64,000 nt of DNA from PALSA-612 sp963755155 (GTDB lineage Bacteria; Actinomycetota; Thermoleophilia; Gaiellales; Gaiellaceae): assembly GCA_963755155.1 (NCBI GenBank), contig CAVWIV010000003.1, positions 1-64,000 of the forward strand, read 5' to 3'. Under the pieces are notes generated by a model. The model saw only the letters and a list, made by a program, of their open reading frames with translations, did no database searches and was not told the DNA's origin. Shown in pieces: positions 20,577 to 30,998 of the stretch (its first letter is position 1; each line of letters starts with the position of its first letter). A program made the position numbers and the translations under genes.

Positions 20577-21977
20577 GTGTGGAGGGTCGTCGCCACGCTC
20601 GGAGTCGTGATCGCTGCGGCGGGAGCTGCCTGTGGCGTTGTGGGCCGCGAGGAGGCCGCGCACGTCCGGAGACTCCCGGAGACAGAAATGCCGGGCCGCC
20701 TGCTCGTCGGCTTCCAGGACGAGCCGACGCTCCGCTGGGGTGACGACCGCATGGCGATGCTCGACCGGGCTCGTGACGCCGGTGCGTCGGTCATCCGCAC
20801 CACGGTGATCTGGGCCCAGGCGGCACCACGCCGTCCGCAGGAAGCCGCGTCTCCATTCGATCCGGCCTACCGGCTCGAGGACATCGACGAGCTGGCGCGA
20901 AACGCCCAGGCCCGCGGAATGGAGCTCCTCGTCACGATCTGGGGGACGCCTCGCTGGGCGAACGGAGGAGGCGAACCGAGCCGGCCGCCCCGCAACGCCG
21001 CCGACCTTGCAAGCTTCGCTCAGGCTCTGGCCGACCGGTACTCGGGGCGGCACCCCGGCTATCCCGCCGTCCGGCTCTTCTCGGCCTGGAACGAGCCGAA
21101 CCTCGAGCTGTTCCTCTCCCCGCAGTTCGACGCGCAGGGCCGCCCCGTTTCGCCGGCCGCGTACGCGCGGTTGGCGCGGGCCGTGGTCGAGGGCGTGCGC
21201 AGAGCCGACTCGGGAGCGCTCGTGGCAATCGGTGAGACGTCGGCACGCGGCCGGGACACTCCGGCAAAAGGGCCCGCGCAGGAGAGCCACTCCCCTGGCC
21301 ACTTTGCACGCCTCGTCGCACTCGCCGATCCCGAGCTTCCGTTCGATGCCTGGGCGCACCACCCGTACCCCACGCGGCCCAGCTTTCCACCGTCGCAACC
21401 TGTGCGCTGGCCGGGTGTGGGCCTGACGAGCCTCGAGCGCTTCGGACGGGAGCTCGACCGGTGGTTCGGCCGCGACCGCGTGCCTCTCTGGGTCACGGAA
21501 TACGGTCACGAGACGCGCCCGGCGGAGCCGTTGGGCGTTTCCGTCGCCGAGCAGGGCCGATTCGCTCACGAAGCGATCTCGATGGCAGCGGGGAACCCGC
21601 GCGTGCGGATGGTCGTCTGGTTCGTGCTCCGCGACAGCGCCGAGAATCCGTGGCAGAGCGGTCTCCTCGGCCTCGATGGTCGTGTGAAGCCCGCGTGGTA
21701 CCGGTTCTCGGGCGCCGCCCGAGCGGTTGACGGCCAGGACCCCTTCGCTTCTCCAGACGTCGACAGCGTCTTCGTGCCGGCGTTGGAGCTCGCCTACCAC
21801 AATCCGGCCGGAACCCCGGTGACGATCGAGATGGACGGGCGAACGTTCGAGCGGCCGCTGCGCCAGGACGGGTGGCTCGAGATCCCTATCCCAGAAACGC
21901 GGCAACCGGAGTTGGAGCTGACCGCCACCGACTCCGCGAACCGGTCCGTGTCGCGGACCGTCCGCCTTCAGTCCTGA
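20577..21977 (+). CDS. Secreted GH-A clan glycosidase (GH5/GH39-like)
   Basis: GTG 20577 gives 466 residues with a hydrophobic N-terminus (VVATLGVVIAAAGAACG). A Cys is present, but the lipobox is poor. The TIM barrel shows MELLVTIWGTPRWANGG, VRLFSAWNEPNLELFLSP with the acid/base Glu of the clan GH-A N-E-P motif, FDAWAHHPYPTRP and PLWVTEYGHETRP with the nucleophile Glu. A C-terminal beta domain (~100 residues) follows. The fold and both catalytic Glu residues indicate retaining hydrolysis of a beta-linked glycan; the exact family and substrate are open. The 3' end overlaps coaX by ten bases, convergently. Confidence 0.75.
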   Translation: MWRVVATLGVVIAAAGAACGVVGREEAAHVRRLPETEMPGRLLVGFQDEPTLRWGDDRMAMLDRARDAGASVIRTTVIWAQAAPRRPQEAASPFDPAYRLEDIDELARNAQARGMELLVTIWGTPRWANGGGEPSRPPRNAADLASFAQALADRYSGRHPGYPAVRLFSAWNEPNLELFLSPQFDAQGRPVSPAAYARLARAVVEGVRRADSGALVAIGETSARGRDTPAKGPAQESHSPGHFARLVALADPELPFDAWAHHPYPTRPSFPPSQPVRWPGVGLTSLERFGRELDRWFGRDRVPLWVTEYGHETRPAEPLGVSVAEQGRFAHEAISMAAGNPRVRMVVWFVLRDSAENPWQSGLLGLDGRVKPAWYRFSGAARAVDGQDPFASPDVDSVFVPALELAYHNPAGTPVTIEMDGRTFERPLRQDGWLEIPIPETRQPELELTATDSANRSVSRTVRLQS

Positions 21978-22720
21978 TTGCGCTCCCACACGAGGCGAAG
22001 CCCCTCCAGCGTGAGCAGCGGGTCGACCGTATCGATCGTCTGCGAGTGCGGGGCGATCAGCTCTGCCAAACCGCCCGTTGCAACGACCCGCGCCTCGACG
22101 CCCAGCTCCTTCCGGATGGCGGCGACGATGCCGTCAACCTGGCCCGCGAATCCGTAGACGAGGCCGGACTGGAGAGCCGTCGCCGTCGAGCGGCCGATCG
22201 GAGACGGCGGCGCGACGTAGTCCACCTTGACGAGCCGGGCGGCCCGCTGGAAGAGCGCCTCCATCGAGATCTCGATTCCCGGCGCGAGGACGCCTCCCAC
22301 GTACTCGCCCGCCGGTGACACGACGTCGAAGTTCGTCGACGTTCCGAAGTCGACGACGATGCACGGAGCGCCGTAGCGCTCCTTGGCCGCGATCGCGTTG
22401 GCGATGCGGTCGGGGCCGACCTCACGCGGGTCGTCGTGGCTGATCGGCAGCCCCGTCTTGACGCCGGGGCCCATTACTAGCAACGGCGACTTCGCCCACC
22501 GCTCGGCAAACACCTCGTATTCGCGTATGAGCGTGGGCACCGTCGACGAGAGGCAGATGCCGTCGATCGTCTCGAGGTCGATGAAGCGGCCGACGAGCGC
22601 GCCGAGCTCGTCACCGGTGCGGTGCGCCTCGGTCGCGACGCGCCAGTGCTCGGCGAGGCTGCCGTCCTCGTAGAGGCCGAACACCGTCTGGGTATTGCCG
22701 ACGTCGATGGCGAGCAGCAC
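21968..22720 (-). CDS. coaX: Type III pantothenate kinase
   Basis: Phosphorylates pantothenate, the first step of coenzyme A synthesis, in the cytoplasm. GTG 22720 starts 250 residues, the usual length. Motifs: LLAIDVGNTQTVFGLY (phosphate 1), a GPDRIANAIAA motif, CIVVDFGTSTNFDVVSP (phosphate 2) and FAGQVDGIVAAI with VVATGGLAELI (adenine-side motif). The enzyme has the acetate-kinase/hsp70 fold, is not inhibited by CoA in characterised members, and needs a monovalent cation. It is transcribed alone, divergent from the SnoaL-like gene, with 70 bases between the starts. Confidence 0.93.
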   Translation of the reverse strand: MLLAIDVGNTQTVFGLYEDGSLAEHWRVATEAHRTGDELGALVGRFIDLETIDGICLSSTVPTLIREYEVFAERWAKSPLLVMGPGVKTGLPISHDDPREVGPDRIANAIAAKERYGAPCIVVDFGTSTNFDVVSPAGEYVGGVLAPGIEISMEALFQRAARLVKVDYVAPPSPIGRSTATALQSGLVYGFAGQVDGIVAAIRKELGVEARVVATGGLAELIAPHSQTIDTVDPLLTLEGLRLVWERNQD

Positions 22721-22790
22721 CCGCGGGATTCTGGCGCATCTGCAGGGAAGGCGTTAGCCTCGGGGCGACATCGAGCGAAAGGGAGGGCTC

Positions 22791-23210
22791 ATGGCAGATG
22801 CCAAGGAGATCGTCAGGCGGCTTACCGAGGAGGCGTGGAAGGACGCATCGGTGATCGACGAGCTCGCCGCCGAGAACTACGTCGGGTATGACCCAACCGA
22901 GCCCGAGCCGGTCAGAGGGCCCGCGGGGCTAAGGGCGCAACTCCAGACGTACATCAACGCCTTCGAGGGCGCCCATGTCACGGTCGACGAGCAGTTCGCG
23001 GAGGGCGACTTGGTCGCCACCCGGTGGACGGGGCGAGGGACCCACACAGGTGAGATTCAGGGTGTCGCCCCGACCGGCAAGGAGATCACCGTCACCGGTA
23101 TCACCATCTCGCGGGTCGAGAACGGCAAGGTCGTCGAGGAGCGTCAGGTGTGGGACGCGCTGGGGATGCTCGTCCAGCTGGGTGCCGTGCCCGCGCCGAC
23201 AACCGCCTGA
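22791..23210 (+). CDS. SnoaL-like polyketide-cyclase-fold protein (ester cyclase family)
   Basis: ATG 22791 is preceded by a good ribosome site, GGGAGGG, four bases away. The 139 residues form an NTF2-like cone: EIVRRLTEEAWKDASVIDELAAENYVGYDP, GLRAQLQTYINAF, VTVDEQFAEGDLVATRWTGRGTHTGE, PTGKEITVTGITISRVENGKVVEERQVWD. This is the SnoaL-like ester-cyclase pattern common in actinobacteria. Only a few members are enzymes with known substrates, so none can be assigned. It is monocistronic and short, with no signal peptide. Confidence 0.75.
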   Translation: MADAKEIVRRLTEEAWKDASVIDELAAENYVGYDPTEPEPVRGPAGLRAQLQTYINAFEGAHVTVDEQFAEGDLVATRWTGRGTHTGEIQGVAPTGKEITVTGITISRVENGKVVEERQVWDALGMLVQLGAVPAPTTA

Positions 23211-23312
23211 AGTCGCAACCGCTTCTACGAGAGGTCGCTTCGGCGGCCTCTCGGCGTTCAGGGAGAAGGGCAATCGGCCGATAACGCGAACAACGGCTCG
23301 TCCGGTAGCGGC

Positions 23313-23537
23313 ATGTCCAGGTCGTTCGCCCACTCCAGCCACATGCCATGCCCCGAATGCGGGGCATCGGTCGCAGCGAGCGAGCTCGACGAGCACACGT
23401 GCGAGCCGGACCGCCTGGTCGAGTATCAGCTCCTCCAGCTCCGGGACGAGGTGGCCGCCTTCGACGAGGCTCTTTCGGCCTACCTCGAGTCGCCGGACGG
23501 CTGCTTCGCGCAGTGGCTCGCTGAGCGCGACCGCTAG
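23313..23537 (+). CDS. Small zinc-finger-like protein
   Basis: ATG 23313 gives 74 residues. The N-terminal part holds CPEC and HTC, a C-x2-C...H-x-C arrangement (MPCPECGASVAASELDEHTC) that could bind one zinc ion. The remainder is an acidic amphipathic helix (VEYQLLQLRDEVAAFDEALSAYL) ending in CFAQWLAERDR. I know of no function. It ends one base before the stop of the convergent DUF2469 gene. The 100 bases upstream hold nothing else I can identify. MSR at 23313 could be replaced by ATG 23343 (MPCPEC). Confidence 0.6.
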   Translation: MSRSFAHSSHMPCPECGASVAASELDEHTCEPDRLVEYQLLQLRDEVAAFDEALSAYLESPDGCFAQWLAERDR

Positions 23538-23903
23538 CTACGGCTCGTCGTCGCGTTGAAGCGTCTCGCCGATCCGCTCGGCGAGCGCCTCGGGCGTGAG
23601 CGTCGGCTCCTCGCCCTCGCGGCGGAGCTCCTCGACGGTGAGATCGGTCGAGGTGTAGACCTCCGCCCGGGGAATCATCCGCGTCGGGCGGTTCTTGTCC
23701 CAGACCCAGACGTCCTCCATCTTCACGTGGAAGAACGGGTACGAAGGCTGCGGCGCGTAATTGATGTCGAGCGTGTTGCAGAGGTACGTCGCGTCCTGCG
23801 TGAGCACGCAGTAGCGGAAGAGGGCGAAGACCGCCGTGTACTCCCTCTTGAGCCGGAGCTCGAGCTGCGCCTCGTAGTCGTCGAGCTCGTCGAGGTGACC
23901 CAT
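23538..23903 (-). CDS. DUF2469 family protein
   Basis: ATG 23903 gives 121 residues. YEAQLELRLKREYTAVFALF followed by FFHVKMEDVWVWDKNRPTRM and TSTDLTVEEL matches the conserved ends of the actinobacterial DUF2469 family. Function is unknown. The gene starts seven bases after the folK stop, so it is probably the last gene of the tilS-hpt-ftsH-folPBK transcript. Its presence supports an actinobacterial origin of this part of the contig. Confidence 0.75.
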   Translation of the reverse strand: MGHLDELDDYEAQLELRLKREYTAVFALFRYCVLTQDATYLCNTLDINYAPQPSYPFFHVKMEDVWVWDKNRPTRMIPRAEVYTSTDLTVEELRREGEEPTLTPEALAERIGETLQRDDEP

Positions 23904-23910
23904 AGGCGCG

Positions 23911-24354
23911 TCAGTCTAGCGCCGCGAGGAGCTCTGCCACCGTGCCGCGTCCGGGCACGACGAGGCCCGGGTCGAGCTCGGCGAGCGGCTCGAGCGCGAA
24001 CCGGCGTTCGGGGAGGCGAGGGTGCGGCACGGTCAGCCCCGGCTCGTCGATTACCTGCGAGCCGAACAACAGGAGGTCGAGGTCGATCGCCCGGGGCCCG
24101 TAGCGCGGTCCCTTGCCGCGCTCGCGCCCGAGGCCGAGCTCGACCTCGAGCAGGAGGTCGAGCAGCCCGCGCGCGTCGAGCTCCGTATCTACCTCCGCCG
24201 CCGCGTTGAGGAACGACGGCTGATCGGCGTAGCCCCAGGGCTCGGTCTCTCTGATCTCGGAAAGCCTCCTGGCGCCGATCCGTTCGGCAGCCTCCCGGAT
24301 AGTCCGCTCGCGGTCGCCGAGATTCGCGCCGAGCCCGACGTACGCACGGGTCAC
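23911..24354 (-). CDS. folK: 2-amino-4-hydroxy-6-hydroxymethyldihydropteridine pyrophosphokinase
   Basis: Transfers pyrophosphate from ATP to the pterin alcohol, just before DHPS in folate synthesis. GTG 24354 overlaps the folB stop (GTGA), indicating coupled translation. The 147 residues show YVGLGANLGDRERTI, ETEPWGYADQPSFLNAAAEV, GPRAIDLDLLLFG with the two magnesium-binding Asp residues, and VPHPRLPERRFALEPLAELDP. It lies in the order folP-folB-folK, as in many actinobacteria. Confidence 0.93.
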   Translation of the reverse strand: MTRAYVGLGANLGDRERTIREAAERIGARRLSEIRETEPWGYADQPSFLNAAAEVDTELDARGLLDLLLEVELGLGRERGKGPRYGPRAIDLDLLLFGSQVIDEPGLTVPHPRLPERRFALEPLAELDPGLVVPGRGTVAELLAALD

Positions 24355-24695
24355 GGCCGCTCGACCGTGACGGCCGAGTACTCCGCCGGTGGATCGAGCT
24401 GGACGTGTGGCTTCCGCACGCGGACGCGGACACGCTCGACGGGAAAGCGACCGATCAGCTCGTCGGCGATCGACGCGGCAAGCGTCTCCAGCAGCTGCAC
24501 GCGCCGCCGGTCGGAGACGTCCCGGACGCACGCTGCGACGTCGCGGTAGTCGATCGTCTTATCGATGTCGTCCGCCGCCGGCTCCTGCCGAGGCCAGAGG
24601 ACGACGTCGAACAGGAACAGCTGGCCTTCGCGTTCCTCGACCTCCGTCGCGCCGTGGTACCCGAAGACCTCGAGCCCATGGAGCTCGATCTTCAC
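24351..24695 (-). CDS. folB: Dihydroneopterin aldolase
   Basis: Converts dihydroneopterin to the hydroxymethyl pterin and glycolaldehyde. ATG 24695 overlaps the folP stop. The 114 residues show IELHGLEVFGYHGATEVEE, where Glu and the following Tyr/His region bind the pterin, DDIDKTIDYRDVA, ETLAASIADELIGRFP and VRVRKPHVQL with the catalytic Lys. The length is typical for the tunnelling-fold family (homo-octamer). It is the second of three folate genes with four-base overlaps. Confidence 0.93.
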   Translation of the reverse strand: MKIELHGLEVFGYHGATEVEEREGQLFLFDVVLWPRQEPAADDIDKTIDYRDVAACVRDVSDRRRVQLLETLAASIADELIGRFPVERVRVRVRKPHVQLDPPAEYSAVTVERP

Positions 24696-25453
24696 GAGAG
24701 CAAGGCCTCGACCGTCTCGGGGACGTCGTGCACGCGGACAATCGTCGCACCTGACGCAACGGCAGCCGCGGCCGCAGCCACGCTCGCCGAGACGGAGCCC
24801 ACCGTCGCGTCGGGATCGCCTGAAAGCCGGCCGAGAAAGCGCTTGTGGGACACGCCGACGACCACGGGACGGCCGATCGTGGCGAGCTCGCCGAGCCGGC
24901 TCAGCAGCTCGACGTTGTGCTCGACGGACTTGCCGAAGCCGATGCCGGGATCGAGGCAGATGCGCTCCTCGGCGATGCCCGCAGCCACGGCAAACGCGAG
25001 CCGCTCCTCGAGGAACGCCTTGACCTCCGCCACGACATCGTCGTAGCGCGGATCGTCCTGCATGGTTCGCGGCTCGCCGAGCATGTGCATCAGGCAGACG
25101 TAGGCCGCCGACTCGGCGACGACCTCAGCCAGCTCCGCGTCGCCACGCAGCGCCGTGACGTCGTTCACGAGCTCGGCGCCGAGCGCGAGAGCGCGGCGGG
25201 CGACCTCGGCCTTCGCGGTGTCAATCGATATCGGGACCTCACCCGCGAGCCGCTCCAGCACCGGCACGACGCGACGCAGCTCCTCGTCGACGGAGACGCC
25301 CTCCGATCCCGGCCGCGTCGACTCGCCACCGATGTCCACGATCGCCGCGCCCTCTCCGACCATCCGCCGGGCCGCGCCCGCCGCGACTTCGGGATCGAAG
25401 TGCACGCCGCCGTCCGAGAACGAGTCCGGGGTGACGTTGAGGATGCCCATCAC
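24692..25453 (-). CDS. folP: Dihydropteroate synthase
   Basis: Joins p-aminobenzoate to the pterin pyrophosphate; target of sulfonamides. Motifs run in order: MGILNVTPDSFSDGG, IGGESTRPGSEG, SIDTAKAEVARRAL, LVNDVTALRGD, DPGIGFGKSVEHNVELL and SHKRFLGRLSG. The start is GTG 25453 or ATG 25450. No in-frame start exists between there and the ftsH stop at 25486, so the enzyme has almost no N-terminal extension (as in short actinobacterial DHPS). The 33-base gap after ftsH shows no strong ribosome site, so coupling to ftsH translation is likely. 253 residues. GTP cyclohydrolase folE is not next to it. Confidence 0.93.
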   Translation of the reverse strand: MMGILNVTPDSFSDGGVHFDPEVAAGAARRMVGEGAAIVDIGGESTRPGSEGVSVDEELRRVVPVLERLAGEVPISIDTAKAEVARRALALGAELVNDVTALRGDAELAEVVAESAAYVCLMHMLGEPRTMQDDPRYDDVVAEVKAFLEERLAFAVAAGIAEERICLDPGIGFGKSVEHNVELLSRLGELATIGRPVVVGVSHKRFLGRLSGDPDATVGSVSASVAAAAAAVASGATIVRVHDVPETVEALLS

Positions 25454-25485
25454 CGACGGGCGCGGGAACCGCTCCTCGATGGGGA

Positions 25486-27447
<1,962 letters not shown>

Positions 27448-27469
27448 ACGAGGATTCCTGGACGAATCA

Positions 27470-27483
27470 GGGTAGCACTACCC
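27470..27483. promoter_or_regulatory. Perfect dyad GGGTAG-CA-CTACCC upstream of ftsH
   Basis: A perfect 6-bp inverted repeat with a 2-bp centre lies 23 bases upstream of the ftsH start. On the ftsH strand it includes TACCCT, a possible -10. The centre is too small for a hairpin, so an operator or promoter dyad is more likely than a terminator. Confidence 0.35.
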
Positions 27484-27515
27484 CTTTGTTCGGCCAGACG
27501 CGAACAGCGGTTGAG

Positions 27516-28041
27516 CTAGGCGCCTTCGGGAATGAGGTCTTCGCTCAATACGCCGACGTACGGCAGGTTCCTGTAGCGCTCCGCGAAGTCGAGCCCGTAG
27601 CCGATCACGAACTTGTTCGGGATCTCGAAGCCGACCCAGCGCACGGGCACGTCGATCTCGCGCCGGGACGGCTTCGTCATGAGGGCGCAGACCTCGAGCG
27701 ACGCAGGCTCGCGCGACTCGAGGTTCCGGATGAGGTACGACAGCGTCAGGCCCGGAGTCGACGATGTCCTCGACGACGAGCACGTGCCGCCCTTCGATGT
27801 TGATGTCGAGGTCCTTGAGGATGCGGACGACGCCGGAGGAGTCGGTCGAGGCGCCGTAGCTCGTGATCGCCATGAAGTCGACCTCGCAGGGCACGGTCAC
27901 GTGACGCATGAGGTCGGCCATGAAGAACACGGCCCCCTTGAGCACGCCGACGAGCAGGAGGTCGCGGCCGCGGTAGTGGTCGGAGATGTCTTCCCCGAGC
28001 TCGGCGATGCGCCCGCGCAGCGCATCGGCGTCGATGAGCAC
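27516..28041 (-). CDS. hpt: Hypoxanthine phosphoribosyltransferase, one frameshift
   Basis: Salvages hypoxanthine and guanine to IMP and GMP using PRPP. GTG 28041 begins VLIDADALRGRIAELG. LLLVGVLKGAVFFMADLMRHV is the PRPP-side loop, SYGAST the flexible loop, and VLVVEDIVDSG the PRPP-binding motif. The frame breaks at that motif, near 27,760, and resumes as LTLSYLIRNLESREPAS, then VGFEIPNKFVIGYGLDFAERYRNLPYVG, ending SEDLIPEGA-stop at 27516. The corrected length is about 175 residues, standard. It lies between tilS and ftsH, the classic actinobacterial order, which supports reading the break as an error. Confidence 0.9.
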
Positions 28042-28076
28042 GTCGCCGACGCCGCGCTCGAGCTCGGACGTGATCT

Positions 28077-29042
28077 CTATGAGCGCCTCACTCTCACGTC
28101 GGGATTGTCCACGATCCCGGGGATCGAAACAACCTCAGCCCCGCGAACGACGAGCGGCCAGTCCTTCCGCTCTCGGCGCGGCACCTTCGCGTCCGTGAAC
28201 ACGTCCTGGACTTTCCGCGTGCGGCCGGCGAGGCGATCGCCCGGCAGCCACGTGCGCACCTCGAGCCCCGGTGCGTCGGACTCGATCGTCCACGGGCCGA
28301 ACTGCACGGGGCCGCGCTCGAGCGTCACGCGGTCGTACTCGCGGACGGCGCGGATGCCCCGGCCGAGGTCGGCCTCCTTCGTGCCGTCGGTCGAGGCCAG
28401 CAGCTCCAGCAGCTGTCGCTCGAGCGTGCGCGGCAGGCGCTGCTCCGCAGGCCGCTCGGCGATCGCCAGGAGGTTCGCGCGGGCGCGCGAGTCGAGCTGC
28501 TCGAGGAGCGGGAGGATCTCGGAGCGGATGAGGCCGCGCTTCGTGTCGAGATTCGTCGAGTCGGTTCGGTACGGCAGCCCGACCTCACGGCAGTACGCCT
28601 CCGTCTCCTCACCCCAGACGGTGAGCAGCGGGCGCACGATGCCGTCCTCGCGCTGCGGCTTGATGCCGCCCGGCCTGCCGCTGGAGACGAGGCGATAGAG
28701 CACCGTCTCGACGTTGTCGGAAGCCGAATGCCCCGTCGCGCGGAGCCGGTCGGTCGCGTAGGAGTAGCGGATGTCGCGGAGCTCGGCTTCCGTCTCGGCA
28801 GCTGGTGCGTCCACCACTTCCGCCCCGAGCACGTCACGGCAGAAGCGCGCGTCGACGTCCGACTCCTCCTCCCGCAGCCCGTGGTTCACGTGGAGCGCCG
28901 ACACGCGGTAGCCGAGCTCGGCGAGCACGTGCCAGAGGCACGTCGAGTCGGCCCCACCCGACACGAGGCACGTGACCTCGCCGCCGGGCTCGATCAGCCC
29001 GTGCCGGCGGATGTGGCGCTCGACTGAGGTCTTCAGGTCCAC
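28077..29042 (-). CDS. tilS: tRNA(Ile)-lysidine synthetase
   Basis: Attaches lysine to C34 of tRNA-Ile(CAU), changing its codon and charging specificity. The start at 29042 (MDLKTSVERHIRR) gives 321 residues. The N-type ATP-pyrophosphatase P-loop is CLVSGGADSTCLWHVL; SALHVNHGLREEESDVD, ATGHSASDNVETVLYRLVSSG and YRTDSTNLDTKRGLIRSEILPLL are family motifs. The second-domain motif usually reads HTADDQAET; here it is HSASDNVET, a modest departure that keeps the D and ET. It is the first gene of the hpt-ftsH-fol run. Divergent from the PPOX gene. Confidence 0.92.
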   Translation of the reverse strand: MDLKTSVERHIRRHGLIEPGGEVTCLVSGGADSTCLWHVLAELGYRVSALHVNHGLREEESDVDARFCRDVLGAEVVDAPAAETEAELRDIRYSYATDRLRATGHSASDNVETVLYRLVSSGRPGGIKPQREDGIVRPLLTVWGEETEAYCREVGLPYRTDSTNLDTKRGLIRSEILPLLEQLDSRARANLLAIAERPAEQRLPRTLERQLLELLASTDGTKEADLGRGIRAVREYDRVTLERGPVQFGPWTIESDAPGLEVRTWLPGDRLAGRTRKVQDVFTDAKVPRRERKDWPLVVRGAEVVSIPGIVDNPDVRVRRS

Positions 29043-29074
29043 CGGCTCATTGTGCCTTGATACGTTCGGCGGCA

Positions 29075-29494
29075 GTGCTGGACGAGAGCACCGAGTTCGG
29101 GCAAAGGGCAGCGCGGCGGCTGCGCGACGACGTGCTCGCGTGGCTGACGACGGTCGATGGGCGCGGCACGCCGCAGCCCGTGCCGGTGTGGTTTCTCTGG
29201 GACGGCGCCGAGAGCATCCTGCTCTACAGCCGCCCGGACACGCCGAAGCTGCGGAACATCGAGCGCAGTCCGCACGTCAGCCTCCACCTCGACGGCAACG
29301 GCCAGGGTGGCGACATCGTCGTCTGCCTCGGCCAGGCGTCGCTCTCGGACGATCCGCCCGCCGACGAGCTCCCGGAGTACGTCGAGAAGTACAGGAGCCT
29401 CATCGTCGACCGCAACCGGTGGACGCCGGCTTCGTTCGCCGCCGACTACTCGGTGCCGCTGCGCATCGCGATCTCGAAGATCCGCGGCCACTGA
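29075..29494 (+). CDS. PPOX-class flavin/F420-dependent oxidoreductase
   Basis: GTG 29075 (a TTG at 29057 is also in frame) gives about 139 residues in the split beta-barrel fold. LRDDVLAWLTTVDGRGTPQPVPVWFLWDG, LYSRPDTPKLRNIERSPHVSLHLDG and GGDIVVCLGQASL are typical of the pyridoxamine 5'-phosphate oxidase-like group that in actinobacteria binds F420 or FMN. WTPASFAADYSVPLRIAISKIRGH closes the barrel. Substrate unknown. It is followed by a strong hairpin and converges with the secreted-protein gene. Confidence 0.75.
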   Translation: MLDESTEFGQRAARRLRDDVLAWLTTVDGRGTPQPVPVWFLWDGAESILLYSRPDTPKLRNIERSPHVSLHLDGNGQGGDIVVCLGQASLSDDPPADELPEYVEKYRSLIVDRNRWTPASFAADYSVPLRIAISKIRGH

Positions 29495-29498
29495 ACGC

Positions 29499-29526
29499 AG
29501 AAGCCCCGCCGGTGGGCGGGGCTTCT
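29499..29526. terminator. 12-bp perfect hairpin between convergent genes
   Basis: AGAAGCCCCGCC (29499-29510) pairs fully with GGCGGGGCTTCT (29515-29526) across the loop GGTG. It lies five bases after the PPOX stop and about 50 bases after the convergent secreted-protein stop. There is no T run on either strand, so it may act in both directions, with Rho or as a 3' stabiliser. Confidence 0.65.
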
Positions 29527-29574
29527 GACGATCGGATCGGGCCGCGTTCGCTGCGGACAGCCGAACCCTGGCGT

Positions 29575-30109
29575 CTACGGCACGTTGACGCCGAAGTTCA
29601 CGGTGAGGTTGTACGTGCACGGATACGGCGGGTGGTCGGCGTCGGGATCTACCGCTGTGACGACGACGTCGAACCGCTGGCCTGCCGCGGCGCGGAAGGC
29701 AAAGTGCTGCGGTGAGCCGCTTTGGCCTGCATCACCAAGGTAATTCAGCGCTGGGATCCGATGGGACGAATGGCGCGTTTGCATGGGCGAACGCGTTCCC
29801 TCCGCCGCCGGCCCGCTCACAGTTGTGATGTAGCGACACGTTGACGCACCTGGCCGATGTGCTGTGGTTCGTGAAGCTGACCTTGTCGTACGAGCGCCGG
29901 CCAATCGGACCTGTCGTGCCGGGGTTGGCCTTTCCCCCGTGACAATCGCTCGGTGAATCGACGCGAAGCAACCGCTCGTGCGTCATCTTCCTGTCGTCCG
30001 CGCTCAGGGACCCGACGAACGAGGCGCCCAGAACGACCGGGACGGCGACCGCCGCTGCGGCGGCGACCACTCCCACCAGAACCCAGGCTCGCTTGCTAAT
30101 GAACCTCAT
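29575..30109 (-). CDS. Secreted protein with pre-peptidase-like beta domain, one frameshift
   Basis: ATG 30109 follows a strong AGGAGG site. The N-terminus is a signal peptide (RAWVLVGVVAAAAAVAVPVVLGASF). The mature part reads SYDKVSFTNHSTSARCVNVSLHHNC, FAHANAPFVPSDPS, then after a frame change near 29,770 LNYLGDAGQSGSPQHFAFRA, FDVVVTAVDPDA and CTYNLTVNFGVNVP-stop at 29575. The corrected length is about 177 residues. The layout (paired Cys, QHFAFRAAAGQRFDVVV) resembles small secreted beta-sandwich domains of the pre-peptidase or P-domain type. It probably stays outside the cell; function unknown. Confidence 0.6.
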
Positions 30110-30151
30110 AAGGTCTCCTCCTGACGGTGTGTACGCGTTGATACTTGGCCA

Positions 30152-30179
30152 TCCTTACCCGATGTCCTCCGAGAGTCAA
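30152..30179 (-). promoter_or_regulatory. Sigma70-like promoter of the secreted-protein gene
   Basis: Read leftward: TTGACT (30179-30174), 16-base spacer, TAAGGA (30157-30152). It lies about 43 bases before ATG 30109, leaving room for a real leader with the AGGAGG site, unlike the leaderless promoters elsewhere in the window. Confidence 0.4.
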
Positions 30180-30202
30180 GACTCCAAGACGGTCAGGCGG
30201 AG

Positions 30203-30991
30203 TCAGAAGATGAGGCTGCGGTAGGAGATCGTGCGGCGCATGCCGATCGCCTCGTAGACACGGATCGCGGGGGCGTTCTCTGCGCGCACGAAGAGGCAGA
30301 CGCCGCGGCACCTGGGCGAGCAGCCGCCGGCAGAGATCGCGCAGGCCGCGCTGCGCGAAGCCCTGCCCGCGCGCCGCCGGATCGACCCACACCTGCTGGA
30401 GCTGGACGGCGTGCGGCGTCCACGCCGACGCCTCGGCCTTGAAGAGGATCGTGCCGTTCTCCGTCCAGAGCCACGAGCGTCCTTCACCGATCTGGGCGCG
30501 CGTGCGCCAGCGAAAGCCGTCGGGGTCGCCGGCGAGCGGGTCGAGCCCGATCTCGTCCTCGTGCGCCGCCGCGCACGCGGGGACGAGGAGGTCGAGATCG
30601 TCCGGCCGCGCCTCGCGCAGGCCCGTGTCGCCGGCCTCCGGTGGCTCGTCGAGCACGTAGACGGGCTGGCCGGGACGGTCGACGCGCGGCGCCGGAGCCT
30701 CCTGCCGACGCGCTCCCAGAGCTCGCCGACGGCACGCTCCTCGCCGATGATCATGCGCGCCCGCCCCGACCGCGCCGCGCGGGCGAACGCCGCGCACCCG
30801 GAGCCGGAGGGCACGACGTTCGCGCCCACGTGGCAGAGCGCCTCGAGCTGCCCGCCGGCCTCCGTCGCGACGAAGCGGCCGAGCCCCCGGCGCGCGACGT
30901 CCTCGAGGTACACGCGCTCGACAGGCTCTTCCGCGCAGAAGTCGAGAACCTCCTCCAGGCGCGGCTCGAACACGCGAGTCCTGGTCAGCAT
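30203..30991 (-). CDS. GNAT-family N-acetyltransferase, two frameshifts
   Basis: ATG 30991 starts MLTRTRVFEPRLEEVLDFCAEE. The N-terminal ~110 residues (VYLEDVARRGLGRFV, EALCHVGANVVPSG) form a DUF4081-like domain seen in front of actinobacterial GNATs. The C-terminal acetyl-CoA domain has VWVDPAARGQGFAQRGLRDLCRRLL with the R/Q-G-x-G/A pyrophosphate loop, CLFVRAENAPAIRVYEAIGM and SYRSLIF-stop at 30203. Frame changes lie near 30,715 and 30,305. The corrected length is about 263 residues. Acceptor unknown. The start is only 12 bases from the divergent phosphorylase start. Confidence 0.7.
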   Translation of the reverse strand: MLTRTRVFEPRLEEVLDFCAEEPVERVYLEDVARRGLGRFVATEAGGQLEALCHVGANVVPSGSGCAAFARAARSGRARMIIGEERAVGELWERVGRRLRRRASTVPASPSTCSTSHRRPATRACARRGRTISTSSSPRARRRTRTRSGSTRSPATPTAFAGARAPRSVKDARGSGRRTARSSSRPRRRRGRRTPSSSSRCGSIRRRAGRASRSAACAISAGGCSPRCRGVCLFVRAENAPAIRVYEAIGMRRTISYRSLIF

Positions 30992-30998
30992 CGGTGTG

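Noticed and set aside
29057..29074. TTG 29057 as start of the PPOX gene
   Set aside because: GTG 29075 is a better codon and gives a family-length protein; the six extra residues add nothing conserved.
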